From NCBI GenBank assembly GCA_036897625.1, contig JAYMTA010000149.1, positions 1 through 37,042 on the forward strand: a stretch of 37,042 nt of DNA, written 5' to 3'. Each line of letters opens with the position of its first letter. Within the stretch, counting starts at the first letter, position 1. The DNA comes from Pelargonium cotyledonis (Eukaryota; Streptophyta; Magnoliopsida; Geraniales; Geraniaceae). The position numbers were made by a program, and so were the translations under genes. Of the stretch, positions 22,401 through 33,658 are shown one piece after another. Below the pieces are notes generated by a model. The model searched no databases. It was not told where the DNA came from and saw only the letters and a program-made list of their open reading frames with translations.

Positions 22401-25400
22401 CTCTCTTTAGTTTTATGCCTAGCCTAGGGTCTCCAGGTCATTTTTATTGGCATTTGAGGATGTCAATAACACACACATAGATGTTTCATCCTCTTCAAAT
22501 GAGAGTAGTTATTGTGCGATCCATTTCCCAGACAAAACTAAAGAAGATTGCAAATAAAAACTAAGAAGTTAGGAAAATATGTGCTTTTAACTGCACTTTG
22601 CTCTTACAATAAATGCAGAAATAGTGATCATTATCTTTGACAATTGACAATATAGCTCACTGAACTTTTATTCCCTTGTAATTTGGTTTGCTCAACTTGA
22701 TCATTTTGAGATTTTTTTTGCATCTACTTTTTATTTTTTCCTCATTACTTCTCTCCCAACTTCATTGACAGCTGTTGGATCTCCCTGGTATTATTGAGGG
22801 TGCTAAGGATGGAAAGGGTCGTGGGAGGCAGGTACACTTTCACAATTTGTGATTCACTAATCTGTAATATGTGTATTGATCCAGAGGTGAAGATATATAT
22901 TAGTTATTTTTATCATGGAATATGTGTAACATGCATCATTTGAATGATATATATAGTATTGTATTGTAACATTATCATAGCTTATACTTAGCATTTCTTC
23001 TATTAACATTTCCTTCAAAGTGACTTATTTAACTACCGTGGTATAATGATGATAGTGATATAATTGCAAATATGTTTGGAATGTACTCATTCTTGAGTCA
23101 ACCTCTGGTATGTAAACCCATTTCATGGACACAGTTTGATTAAAATACATCAGTTATAGAACCATCTGTTTCATTTACATTCTTCATTTTTTGGTCCACT
23201 TGGATCTGTTGGTTAAAACTTATGTCATTGTAATCCAGGTTATCAGTACTGCCAGAACATGCAATTGTATTTTAATTGTTCTTGATGCAATAAAGCCAAT
23301 TACTCATAAGAGGTTGATAGAAAAAGAGCTTGAGGGATTTGGCATAAGGTACAGTAGAAAATCATTTTGCGTTTATACAGTTGCTCTGCTATTTTGTATT
23401 CTGCATGAGATTTGGCATATATATTCTAGTAGTCTACTTGCATACCGCCTGTTTCTGATCAATTTCAGGTCTTGATGTGGTAATATATTCTTAATTTGAA
23501 TGCCAATGTTTATACTTGTTGTGCAAAACATGTTGAACTTGTAGGATGTTTTAGGAGAAATGTTATCTTTTCCCAATTGCCTTCTCTCTCTCTCTCTCTC
23601 TCTCTTATTGCTATAAATTATTTCTGTACCTATGATTAGACTTGGCAAATCGGGTTGCAGGCCCAATTTGGGTCAATCCTGCTCGGGCTCAGGCCTAAAT
23701 GTGGCAGGCCAAAAAAGCCCACATCCTTATCAGGGTACCTTTTTCTGGCCCGAGCCCATTGTTATTGGGCTGGGATTAAAAATACCCGCATTTATATCCG
23801 GCTGGTTAGTGGCCTGCAGGCAATTTTGCCAAGTATACATTTGATCTGTCTGCTTGAAAGATAAGGTCGATGCTGAATATATTATGACAAGAGGTAGTGT
23901 GGTTGAAATGAATATTCTGTAAATGTCTTTTCCTTCTTGATTGCCCCCTCTTGCGTTCTATGATCCATCTGCTCAAAACGTATGCCTAAATGAATACAAA
24001 AGGTATAATAACTGGTGAGGGAGCATCATTACCGTGCGGTTGGTGGTACCCTTTCATTGAATAATTGTGAGAAATTACAACTTACTAACCCTACTGTCAT
24101 AGATACCTACACTTTTGGTAGTGGGCCTTCATGATGCCACTGGAAAATTCTATTAGCTCTATATGCATCTTACTCAATACTGGTTTATTGGAGATCAATT
24201 ATTTTTGCTCTTGCATATCCTCCCAGTTTTTATTCATTAATGTATTTCCCCCTGTATTTTTTGTAAGAACAGGTTAAACAAGGAACCTCCCAATTTGACA
24301 TTCAGGAAGAAAGATAAGGGTGGAATCAATTTCACATCGACTATGACCAACACACATCTCGACCTTGATACTGTCAAGGCGATATGTAGTGAATACAGGA
24401 TGCACAATGCTGATATTACCCTCAGATATGATGCAACTGCAGATGACCTCATAGACGTAATTGAGGGCAGTAGAATATACATGCCTTGCATCTATGTTGT
24501 AAACAAGATCGACCAGATTACACTTGAAGAACTAGAGATTTTGGATAAACTACCTCACTACTGTCCAATCAGGTGATTTATTTTTTCTGCTCCTTATGTA
24601 CCTTTTATCATGAATCAAAAGCACAGAACTGTGTGATACAAAATCAATTTTCTGTCCATTGGTAGGGCAGTTACCTGATCTTGTTTGGATAGAATTGTGT
24701 TTAACAAACTTTCAGTCTCTTGAACTGCAATTTTCTTGCTTTCTTCACACAGAAAAAAAGAAAAAATGCTCCTACCAAACGTAAAAAACTAAAAATGTTG
24801 AGGTTAAAGGAGAATGAATGCACAAACCTCATCTCTTTGAGGGTTTTTTGTTCTAATACTGCTGACAATTTTTAATTTTTTATCATTTAACGTAGCTGAG
24901 TATCAAGTGCAATTATTTTTTGAAGTTACATTCTTAGTTTGCTTTTGTGTAAATTTGCATGGGTTTTCTGTAGTGCACACTTGGAATGGAACCTTGACGG
25001 TCTGCTGGATAAAATATGGGAATATCTCAATTTAACTCGCATATACACCAAGCCCAAAGGAATGAATCCAGACTATGAAGACCCGGTAATCTTGTCGTCT
25101 AAGAAGAGGACAGTTGAAGACTTCTGCACCCGAATCCATAAGGATATGCTTAAACAATTTAAGTAGTAAGTTCTTAAACTATTTGTGGTATCATTAGTTT
25201 TATGTTTGTTTGGGTGCGTGTTTTGGCTATATTTTGCATATATGGCACTCTATGGGATTGGACACAAAGTATTCATTTGGGTGCTTCGGGAGGGGTACAA
25301 AGTCCAATGGTTTATTTGTCGTTCCTGTGAGGACATGAATCTAAGACTGCGGAAAATATGGTCTAGATTGGAAATTTGGTCCCAAACTGAAGTTGAATTG

Positions 25401-26084
25401 GAAATGAAACATTTGGTCCAGTCCAAATCTGATTCGTACCAAATAAGTTTTTTTTTTTCTTCTCTCTTTTCAAATTTTTATTCTATCATAACTCATAAAC
25501 TGCATTTTTTGATTACTTTTTGTACATTTCACTTCATTATTACTCACCCAATATACTCCAATCGTAAAATTTTCATTACCCCCATGATTTTCTCTTTTGA
25601 AAAATAATTTAAAAATTTTTCTTATTTGGTTCTGGTCCAATCCAGTCCGGTCTTTTGGACCACTGCACAGTCCTCCATGAAGCCACCTGCTCAGCTACCC
25701 GACTAGTGGTATTTTTGCTGTTGTGTTGCGTTTTGGTTCTTTTTGGTGGCAAACGATTTGGTTCTTTTTATACATTTGAAAACACTTTGAAGACTGTCTG
25801 CCACATACTAACATTCACCATATATAGTTATTGTTTCTGGAAACTAACTTTGGGTATTAAAACAGTGCTCTAGTTTGGGGATCAAGTGCAAAACACAAGC
25901 CACAAAGAGTTGGCAAGGTTTGCTCCTCTACCTTCATTCTATATATCAATATCTCCCGTCATTTCTTGTTCAACTTTCATGTAGTTGCATATGCTGATGG
26001 GGAAATGCATATGTGGTCCTTTATATGTCACAGGAGCACGAGCTCGAAGACGAAGACGTTGTTCAGATTATCAAGAAGGTCTAG
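19463..26084 (+). CDS. DRG1: DRG1-type developmentally regulated GTP-binding protein
   Basis: This is a complete Obg-related TRAFAC GTPase of the DRG family, which associates with ribosomes and translation through a DFRP partner in the cytoplasm. Exons: 19463-19504, 20460-20513, 21353-21529, 22066-22137, 22772-22831, 23239-23348, 24273-24572, 24974-25165, 25866-25917, 26034-26084. Together they give 369 residues, the length of plant DRG1. The start [14 protein letters not shown] matches the family. Residues 15-32 ([18 protein letters not shown]) form part of the N-terminal helix-turn-helix region. G1 is GFPSVGKST at 72-80, the Gly-rich linker [17 protein letters not shown] precedes it, G3 is DLPG at 118-121 and G4 is NKID at 249-252. 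The C-terminal TGS domain ends [24 protein letters not shown] separates it from DRG2 (which has GHGRVALIGFPS). All introns are GT-AG, with split codons at 23348, 24572 and 25165. No defects were seen. Confidence 0.97.
19505..21352. other. DRG1 introns 1 and 2
   Basis: The two introns are interrupted only by exon 2 (20460-20513). Intron 1 shows nothing beyond AT-rich filler. Intron 2 contains a diverged tandem duplication of about 110 bp, at 20892-21005 and 21022-21128. Both copies carry ATGTTCATTTCCAAT, GCATTTTCAAGAATTCATT and ATGTCTAGTAAA. The open frame at 20447-20758 is exon 2 read through into the intron. Confidence 0.7.
23581..23605. repeat. (CT)n microsatellite in DRG1 intron 6
   Basis: About 12 consecutive CT units precede the hAT-like MITE at 23637. 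It is probably polymorphic in length. Confidence 0.85.
23637..23838. mobile_element. hAT-like MITE in DRG1 intron 6
   Basis: The left end TTAGACTTGGCAAATCGGG and the reverse complement of the right end, GTATACTTGGCAAAATTGCC, form degenerate terminal inverted repeats. The inverted similarity continues into TGCAGGCC on both sides. The inside is rich in GGGC/GCCC phrases, as in many plant hAT MITEs. It is about 200 bp and non-coding. Confidence 0.6.
25330..25680. mobile_element. Possible hAT-like MITE in DRG1 intron 8
   Basis: The left part (GAGGACATGAATCTAAGAC, then GGTCTAGATTGGAA) resembles the reverse complement of the right part (GAGGACTGTGCAGTGGTCC, then GGACTGGATTGGACC). The centre is AT-rich. 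The open frames at 25185-25607 and 25655-25873 lie in or beside it and are not genes. The ends are not exact. Confidence 0.4.
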
Positions 26085-26225
26085 TGTTGGTATGTCAATT
26101 TATGTAAAAAAATAGTTTTTTCTTGAGATAAGACTTTCTGTATGAACCGATTAGTAGCCTTATGTTTCCATGTTGACTTGCTTCTTTGTTCGTCTCCCAG
26201 TCTTCAATTTTGATGGTTTCTCGTT

Positions 26226-26640
26226 TGTAATTTACTGTATTCGAATCAGTTATTGAACTAGATATTTAATATAGTTGCATCCATATCTGGATCATTGTTT
26301 TTATGTCCTCTAGGACCAGATTATAATGTAGTGTTTTTGAAACAGTTACTGAACTAGGTAATTAACACCCTTACATCCAAACCCGAAGTACTTTTCTGAT
26401 GACTTCTAGGTGCAGACTGAAACTCATGTACCATAATGATCCATAAATTGAACTATTGTTTTTATGTCTTGTAGGACCAGAGTCACCAGGCTGGTAATGT
26501 ACTGTTTTTGATTTGGTTACCGAACTTGGTAATTAACATCCTTACATCCAAACCGGATGTACTGTTGTGATGTCTTCTAGGAGCAGACTAAAACTTGTGT
26601 ACCATAATGTTCTATAAGGGCCTTCGTTTTATGTCATCCC
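26226..26640. repeat. Tandem repeat downstream of DRG1
   Basis: Two diverged units of about 160-180 bp (26297-26457 and 26458-26640) share GTTTTTATGTC, TAGGACCAGA, GGTAATTAACA, CTTACATCCAAACC, CTTCTAGG.GCAGACT and GTACCATAATG. A partial third unit precedes them at 26226-26296 (CAGTTATTGAACTAGATA). It starts about 140 bp after the DRG1 stop, so it may lie in the 3' UTR. Confidence 0.75.
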
Positions 26641-26904
26641 TGTTTGTTTATCCCTACCAAACTTACAAGAGTACTCATTTGGTTTGCTCGTTAATGTAAG
26701 TTATTTGGTATACTTTGTCATCGACTTTTGGCGTCGGCAATTGCCATTAAAAAGTTATCTTTACAGGTCATGAACTAACTTAATGTTGGACTGGCTTTTT
26801 AGATTAAAAGCTGGAAGGATGGTTATTACATTGAAACCCGTTTGGGGATAAGGGCTAGGAACTATACCTCACCCCGCCCCCTAGTTACATGCACGCACAC
26901 ACAA

Positions 26905-27122
26905 TAGTGGAGCTGGCAATGCAGATACGAATCCGTGCACCTGAAACTCGCTTCACATTTTCGAGTTTGGTTGCATAAACTTTGACCCGATCAACTTTTG
27001 GGTTGGGCCAATCTGGTCAATTTACAAGTGAAACCCATAACTCATTTAGGTTGGGTTCAGGTTAGACTTTCCCAATCTAAACCTGAAATAACGTGACTTG
27101 ACCTGAAATCCGGAATGCCAAC
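26905..27122. mobile_element. Possible hAT-like MITE
   Basis: The left end GGAGCTGGCAATGCAGATA resembles the reverse complement of the right end, AGAGTTGGCATTCCGGATT. The interior carries GGGTTGGGCC and related phrases typical of hAT MITEs. It is about 215 bp and non-coding. Confidence 0.45.
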
Positions 27123-28466
27123 TCTTATATAATAATATTTACGAACAGTTAACCCATAGTATTGCCCGAACACATTCTAACCTTAATGTTAGTCATCCAC
27201 TAGTTTTGTGATTGTATATAAATCTTCATATTTGATTCCCAATGACAAATAAAAAAAATGCATTCCATTTTCGGTTTGAATTAGGATTCAACATCCATGA
27301 TTGGAGGGTTTACAAAACCCATCCCGCTGCCAACTTTAGTAAAATTCTCTTTCGACGTTGGGAAAGGGGGACCGTTTTTGTTGCGGTTTACATGGAGTTG
27401 TAGAAGCCAAACTAGGACATGCACATGACTGAACTTAAAGTCTGCTTTGATGGCATGTCATGTTTGAAAAAAGTGCAGTGCCGTGCCTGGCAAGGCATTG
27501 CATTGCATCCAAATTGACTTTGTATCTACATGTGATTGTGATGCATATCCATTTGTAGAAGCACATCATATGTTTTGGAATTGTCTTATGGTAGCATTCC
27601 CGTGAAGGACAGTGGGTAGCAATTTTGTTGAGAGAACTTGAAAGTAAGGTTAGACATTGGAGCTGTCAATTCGGGTTCCGATTGGAAGTGCCTAGTCCAA
27701 ATCCGATCTTAAAGAACTTCAGATTGTGGTTTACTTGTTTGAAATTGCTCGATACTGTTACATCGGTTAATAGATTTACGCTTTCGGGTATGAATAAAGT
27801 TTAATATGATATCAGGACTCTGTCAATTGACTGTGTTGTGTTATCATGCAATTCTTCGGTCACGTGCAAGGGTATGACACGTCATTAACTAACAGATGCA
27901 TGTCTTAATGAATTTGTGGGTGCGAAATGCTTGTCTCAACCACTAGTGCCTTGACTTGTCACTGTAATTACAAAGGTGAATTTTTAGATGCTGAAAACAC
28001 ATCAATTGGTCCCCAATCTATTATGAGAAGAGCCCCATCCAAGTTTCTTATGGGACTATATCCATGTATCCTTAAATGGCCCATATTTCACGCGCTAGAA
28101 ATTCGAATTTTGAATTGGGTCATATTTTGGATTCTACCGTGAAATGTGCGGTTTTGTCCAATCCGGCTCAAAAACAAGATCATATTGAATTTTGAATGCT
28201 CGTGGGTTTTTTATTTAAGTTACTGAAAGTGTGTTTGGCGCTTTTGTATGAATCTTTATTCACTACAAAGGAAAGATAAATCGTGGTGAAAATTCTAACT
28301 AAATTTTGAAAGAATAACTTTAAAAAAGTCAGATTCAAATTTCTAACAATTTGAGAATGTAATTTACCCCATGTTTTGTATTTTGGTACTATAAATTCAT
28401 GAAAGTTAGAGCCAACAAGTAGGGTAATGTAATCAGTTTAACTCACTCATTTTAATATTGACCCGA

Positions 28467-28575
28467 AATTTACTGATCGGGATGCGTTCAAGTCGACCTA
28501 TTTATTAGGTCATATTTGTGTCTTGCAACTTAATTTACTGATCAGGATGTGTTCAAATAGACCTATTTATTAAAA
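28467..28575. repeat. 65-bp tandem duplication
   Basis: AATTTACTGATC, GGATG, GTTCAA and GACCTATTTATTA recur at a 65-bp spacing (28467 and 28532). Two of the differences between copies are CG to CA or TG changes. Confidence 0.7.
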
Positions 28576-28840
28576 TATAAAATTTTCAACACGACGTACA
28601 TTCACGAATGAAATGTGATTCATCCCAACTCTCATATGACAATGTTTCAATAATCAAAAGAAGAGAACAACAAATATCACTGATACATTACTGCCTCCCA
28701 AATAGGGAAAAAGCACAATGAACCAAAAAACGTACACATTAAGAGAGTTGGAGAATGAAAAAAACTTGGAAAACAAAATGATCTGCCAAACCATTGCCAT
28801 TACACAAAAGAAGAAAACTAGTGGTTTTGTGTATCCATTT

Positions 28841-31800
28841 TCAAGCTTTTGCACAACAGCTGAAGCAGCTGAAGAAACTCCTCCTTGTCTGCTAAATAAA
28901 ATACAAAACAAAATTAGAAAGGGTTACAAAAATAAATTTCCAAAACTCCTCCTTGTCTGCTAAATAAAATACAAAACAAAATTAGAAAGGGTTACAAAAA
29001 TAAATTTCCAAATTCTTCGAAAGATATTTACGACAAAGATGTGACAATTCGGATTTCATAATAGAAAGACCTAACTCATGCCTCTTTAGTTATAGGTTTC
29101 ATACAGAAATGTAAGGGTGGATGTGGGTTGAGTAAACTTGATTAGGTAAACGACCCAAGTAGGAACGGTTGCTGGGTGGGTATGGGGCGGGGAATGGCTA
29201 TCCGGGCCCCATCCCCGCATGTAAAATCCCTCCCCATTCCCGTCCTTATCCCTGCATGGAGAGTAAAACTTATTCCCGTTCCCATTACTCACTCCTTTCG
29301 GTGCAGGTGTTAGCGGTATTTCTCAGCGTTATGACCATCCCTAGGCCCGAATTTGCCAAAATGAAGGTTAAATCTTGTTCAATTCTAATCTGGATGACAA
29401 ACCTACAACACAGCTTGCACGTCCCACATCTACTGCAGGCCTGAGTTAGGATCTTGAACTTTCCAACCTAAACTCCATGCACTAACCCGAAATCTATATT
29501 GTCAGCTTTAATTGTATCATCAACAATATACAAACAATAGGAGAGAAATAAAATATTCAATTTCCAAGTGTTCTTCATTATTTAATGACAAAGATATATT
29601 AAAGAACAGAGTGAATAAATGCTCAAATGGATCAGAATATTATCTCTTTCCCTAACAAACTTTATTCTCTTCTTGATGACAAAATATAGTTTCTTATTGT
29701 TTAAAGGAGCCAAAACAGATGCAATCTCTGCATGTCATACATATATATATATATATATATATGAAATGTTTTCAGAATATTATCTCTGCATGTCATATAC
29801 ATTTGCGGCATGTGCACCACTTGCACCTGAGCTCTACTCTGATTTTATGAATACAACTATTCTTAAATGTTTTTATATCAAAACCATGCAACCTCAGTTT
29901 GGTGCAGTTTCGAAAACTGCTTCCAGCCTTGAGGTTACGGCCTACGGGTTTGAGTTAGAGCTGACGATTCAGGTCTCGGGGTCAAATTAAAACTGATCTG
30001 AGCCCCATCTGCAAGAGGTTCAAGTTTCAAGTTGTGCGCTTGACATAGGAAATGGGAAATGTGTGAATGAGTGTGAATTTACTCGAAAGATAACAATTCG
30101 GGTATCAGTTCAGATATTTTGGATTCAAGTTGAAGATACCTAACCCTAACCTGAACCCAACCGACAAGCGTGCAAGCTGTGGATTTACATAGGAAATGAA
30201 GAGAAATAGATACTAAGAGAGCAAAATTGAAACAAAAATCAAATCGAGAACCAATATCCAAATCCAGTCCTAGCACATGCATGTCTGCATAACCAAAAAC
30301 ATTCATTATCCAAACACTCCATTATTTCTATACCTAACAACTATCTTTATAGTATATCATATTCAATATGCTTCTTCTTTGAGGCCAAACAAAACAATCA
30401 ATGCAATTTTGTAATGAGCACAAGAATCTTACAGTGGGAGAGTGGTGATTCTGATGGTAATGGTGGTCTTGGAGGTTCCTCCGCTGGGTGCTTTTCTCGC
30501 TGGGTGCGGTTGAGGTTACGAGCTCTTCTTCGTTCCCAAGACTCGCCCTCGACACGTCCCTCTTGTTTTGCTTCCTCATTTCTCGGATTTTCGAGAAGTC
30601 GAGAGAGTAATCCGGCAACTGACCCTTTTGATCCCAATCCCCAAATTGCGGGACTGAGAGCCAAGGAGCATTTTTCTGCACGAGGAAATCAAAAAATTAG
30701 TACTAATCAATAGCATCGAAAGAGCCAAAGTTGTTTATTCAATACTTGATCGCATCAAAAGTACCAAAGTTCTTCATTCCATACTTGATTGCATCAAAAG
30801 TAGTAATGCTTCTTTCATTGTCCAATGTCAGCACAATTTGCTAGCTTCGATTTTCATAGTGAACTAAAGTCTCTTGTTATGAATAAGTGTCGTTTTAAAG
30901 TTATTCACACAAATCAAGAAATTGTGTGAAATGAAATAACTAATTACCCTATTTACTTGTGTGCGTATACTCTCGTTAAAACTCTCTCACTCTGTTTTAT
31001 AGGCTAGAAAAATAGTAGCATTCATCAATTAACTTGGAAAATAAGTTACAAATGACACTTATTTTGAGACAATTTTATCATTTTACACTACACTAATTCA
31101 AAAGTAAATAACTCTTCTTAGACCCTACAATGGTGGGGTATCGTCCGTCTTTTGTTCAAATTCATTCACAAAACTGTCTAAAGGGCATTAATAACCCAAT
31201 TATAACAAAGGACCAACCCTAAACAGAACTATAACTTACTCAGTAGCATAAAATTTTCTGTTTTATGTATGGTTGAACTTTTCCCATTATACCCCTCACT
31301 ATGTTTGTATTTTAGAAATATTGACTTACCAACTATGAATATGAGAGCTAATTTTGGGACAATTTTTATGAAATATATACACTCATTTTGAGAGTATAGT
31401 AATAATAAAATAAAATAAAATAAATAAATAAATAAACTTGTGGTAAAACAAATAAACACTTCAGAAATGTTAGTTAAAAATGTTCTTCTACAAAAAGAAG
31501 AAGGTCGAATTCAAACATTTAACAATCATTTTCTATAAGTCAAGCCAACATTCTTGAAAACTTATAAGTATATATTGTTAAACAAATTAAAATGACAAAG
31601 ATAATATAAATACATTTGTAAAAAAAGATAGCAAATTGATTGACATTTCAAAACCCAATTAAGAAAGAAGAGTTTCTTTTGAATATTCCTCACTTTTGAA
31701 AAGGAAAAAAAAAAGCACTTTTTAATCACCCATTACTCCTGTGACTTTATAAAAATAAAAATATTAATTCTTTCAAAAATATTAACAATAAATAAATAAA

Positions 31801-32475
31801 AGGAAAATTTTCAGCTTTTGAGAATTGTGGACCAAAAGCATAGAGCCAAAACTAACCAATAAATAAAGACGCACAGATCCAAATATCAAAATCTAAACTT
31901 GAATGAAAAAAAATCTCAAAGTCTCAAACAAATCAAAATCGCCAAATTTTATATGTTCAGATAAAAACCCAGATTTTATCAGTTGCAGAAACAAAGTAAA
32001 ATCGATGACAGAGCAAAGAAAGAGCAGCTCAGTCTGTTTGGCTGCCCAGAAAATCCCAGAGAAAATAAAATAGAGTAAGGAGCTTTATACAGTAAAAATC
32101 AAAACCATTAATATTTTGCTTCTTCAAAGCAAACCCAGAACTTATCAGTAACAGAAACAAAGGAAAATCGACGACAGAGCAAAGAAAGAGCAGCTCAGTC
32201 TGTTTGGCAGCCCAGAAAATCACAGAGAAAATAAAATAAAGTAAGGAGCTTTATAGAGAAAAAAATCAAAACCCATTAATATTTTGCTTCTTCCATGCAA
32301 ACCCAGAAGAAAAATGAACACGAACTCGTCGAGACCAAGTAGCTCAAAACTCATAAGCAACAACGGTCAAATTTAACACAAAAAAAAAAAAAAAAAAAAA
32401 AAAAAAGAAAAAAAAACCCACGAGCAGAGATGGGTTGGAGCAAAATAATTCACTCACCTCCTTACGATCCTCCAT
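28841..32475 (-). CDS. NOI/RIN4-family protein (AvrRpt-cleavage domain), small
   Basis: This is a small plant-specific NOI-domain protein related to the C-terminal part of RIN4, a plasma-membrane immune regulator targeted by bacterial effectors. There are three exons on the minus strand, all phase 0 with GT-AG borders: 32458-32475 (MEDRKE), 30433-30675 (81 residues) and 28841-28888 (TRRSFFSCFSCCAKA, stop). Together they give 102 residues. The NOI core VPQFGDWD at residues 14-21 matches the effector cleavage consensus VPxFGxW and is followed by DYSLDFSKIREMRKQNK at 28-44. The middle is polar and His-rich (HHYHQNHH). The Cys-rich tail CFSCCAKA (95-102) matches the family's palmitoylation-type membrane anchor. 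The first start codon in the transcript gives the short first exon that is usual for this family. The last acceptor is duplicated (see separate entry). The gene looks functional. Confidence 0.9.
28875..29012. repeat. 68-bp perfect tandem duplication of the NOI last acceptor
   Basis: Copy one (28875-28942) and copy two (28943-29010, extending to about 29012) look identical. Each contains, on the minus strand, a T-rich tract, TTTAGCAG and the first 14 bases of the last NOI exon (ACAAGGAGGAGTTT). Two equivalent 3' splice sites therefore lie 68 bp apart. The proximal one (exon start at 28888) gives the normal Cys-rich end. The distal one (exon start at 28956) gives TRRSFGNLFL and a stop. Confidence 0.9.
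28889..30432. other. NOI intron 2
   Basis: This 1.5 kb intron contains the duplicated acceptor, a hAT-MITE-like fragment around 29100-29290 (GGGTGGGTATGGGGCGGGG, then CCATCCCCGC) and an AT dinucleotide run at about 29740-29761. Open frames at 29169-29444, 29619-29990 and 30079-30306 lie in these repeats and are not recognised as genes. Confidence 0.7.
30676..32457. other. NOI intron 1
   Basis: This AT-rich 1.8 kb intron carries a 165-170 bp tandem duplication at 31966-32300 and an A run of nearly 40 bases at 32380-32416 with one G. No other gene was seen. Confidence 0.7.
31966..32300. repeat. 165-170 bp tandem duplication in NOI intron 1
   Basis: Copies at 31966-32130 and 32131-32300 share GACAGAGCAAAGAAAGAGC, AGCTCAGTCTGTTTGG, GTAAGGAGCTTTATA and ATTAATATTTTGCTTCTTC, with scattered substitutions. 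A third start (AAACCCAGAA) follows at about 32300. It sits near the 5' end of the transcript. Confidence 0.85.
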
Positions 32476-32602
32476 GGAAGCTTGATCTTCGAGAAAAGCT
32501 TGAAAATGGCAGCGTCAAGTTGCAGAAGAAGCAGTAGAGAACAAAGAGAGAAAAAGAAAATCAGCTAATAATGCGAAGCTGAAGAAGAAGAAGAAGAATA
32601 CG

Positions 32603-32650
32603 ACGTGTCGTCTTGATTCGTGTCTGATGTAATATGCATATATACGTGTC
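32603..32650 (-). promoter_or_regulatory. Putative NOI promoter: TATA box and ABRE-like motifs
   Basis: On the minus strand a TATATAT lies at 32638-32644, about 165 bp upstream of the start codon. Two GACACGT (ACGTGTC on plus) motifs lie at 32603-32609 and 32644-32650. ACGTG cores of this kind are bound by bZIP factors in ABA and stress responses, which would suit a defence-related gene. Transcription would start near 32605-32615. This is inferred from motifs only. Confidence 0.45.
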
Positions 32651-33658
32651 CACTTACATTTTTGGGCCTCTATTTCTATTTTATTACTGGAATTGCCACT
32701 GGGCCTCACGCGCTTTTCTTAGCTGACAAATCGATCGGTTACTGGCTACTAGCTGTGAGCACACACTACACGGAGTTGTTTTTCTTTGGCTCTTACATTT
32801 TCTCGGGAAAATTGTTAGATTGTCGTGGAAAATTTTTGTTTGGCATGACTCGTAAAAGATAGTAAGAACAATGACGATCAAATATAATCCATCAGTTCGA
32901 TCATTTCAACTGACATTTGAAAAGGTTATTTAGGTCATCGCAAGATAAGATTTCGACATTATCTGTAAAAAAAATAAAATAAAAAAAAACTGATATTTGA
33001 TCGACATTAGTGTTAACAATTTGAATCTCGAGTCATGTTTAATATTGATATCAAATGATGTGAGTCACGTGAACTTATCCGATCAAATAAGAAATTGATC
33101 AATTCTATTTTACGTGTGAGTTTCGAGGGTTTTAAGTTTGGAAATCAAATTGACAAAACTAATCAATATCACGGCCAAACCAAATCAATTTCTGTTTTGT
33201 CGAGTCAAACTCGATAACGTTCGAATTTAATAAAGATAGATGAGTTTTGACCTGTTAAATGCATTATTAGTATTATATTTTAACAAAATCTTATGAGCTA
33301 AGTGGTTGGAGGATTATAATATTTGTGTTTGAGTCATGGTAAGAGCAACAAAATTCAAAAATAAAGCTTTTCCGAAACACATATTTCGAGTATAGTCTAT
33401 CTCATAAATAAAGCTTTTTCGACTTGTAATGTTTTTTCTTTTTTAGTTTTAGAAACAAAACCTATTGAAGCCCATTGGGCTAACTTTTCGTAGCTACCTA
33501 TGGATTGGACATGTGTTCTTGAGCCCAACAATGAGCCCATTCCAATCTATTTTCAGTAATAAAATATTGTAAGAAAAATTTTCCATATTAACCAATTATT
33601 TTCATTTGGATTTGATATCTCCCTCTAATTGTTTTTAATTTTTGAAAGACAAAAAAAA
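32651..33658. other. Intergenic, upstream of NOI
   Basis: The sequence is AT-rich. Open frames at 32620-32862 (plus) and 32684-32881 (minus) overlap each other and have no recognisable features. Nothing else was seen. Confidence 0.6.

Larger units (their letters stand above)
26085..28840. other. Region between convergent DRG1 and NOI genes
   Basis: DRG1 (plus) and the NOI gene (minus) converge here. It contains the DRG1 3' UTR, a tandem repeat at 26226-26640, hAT-like fragments near 26905-27122 and 27658, and a 65-bp tandem duplication at 28467-28575. No other gene was recognised; the open frame at 27927-28142 has no recognisable features. Confidence 0.7.

Noticed and set aside
12661-26084. 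A triterpene biosynthetic gene cluster around the OSC
   Set aside because: No P450, acyltransferase, glycosyltransferase or other tailoring gene is present. The neighbours are housekeeping or immune genes.
30414-30713. A 99-codon plus-strand frame
   Set aside because: It is the antisense shadow of NOI exon 2.
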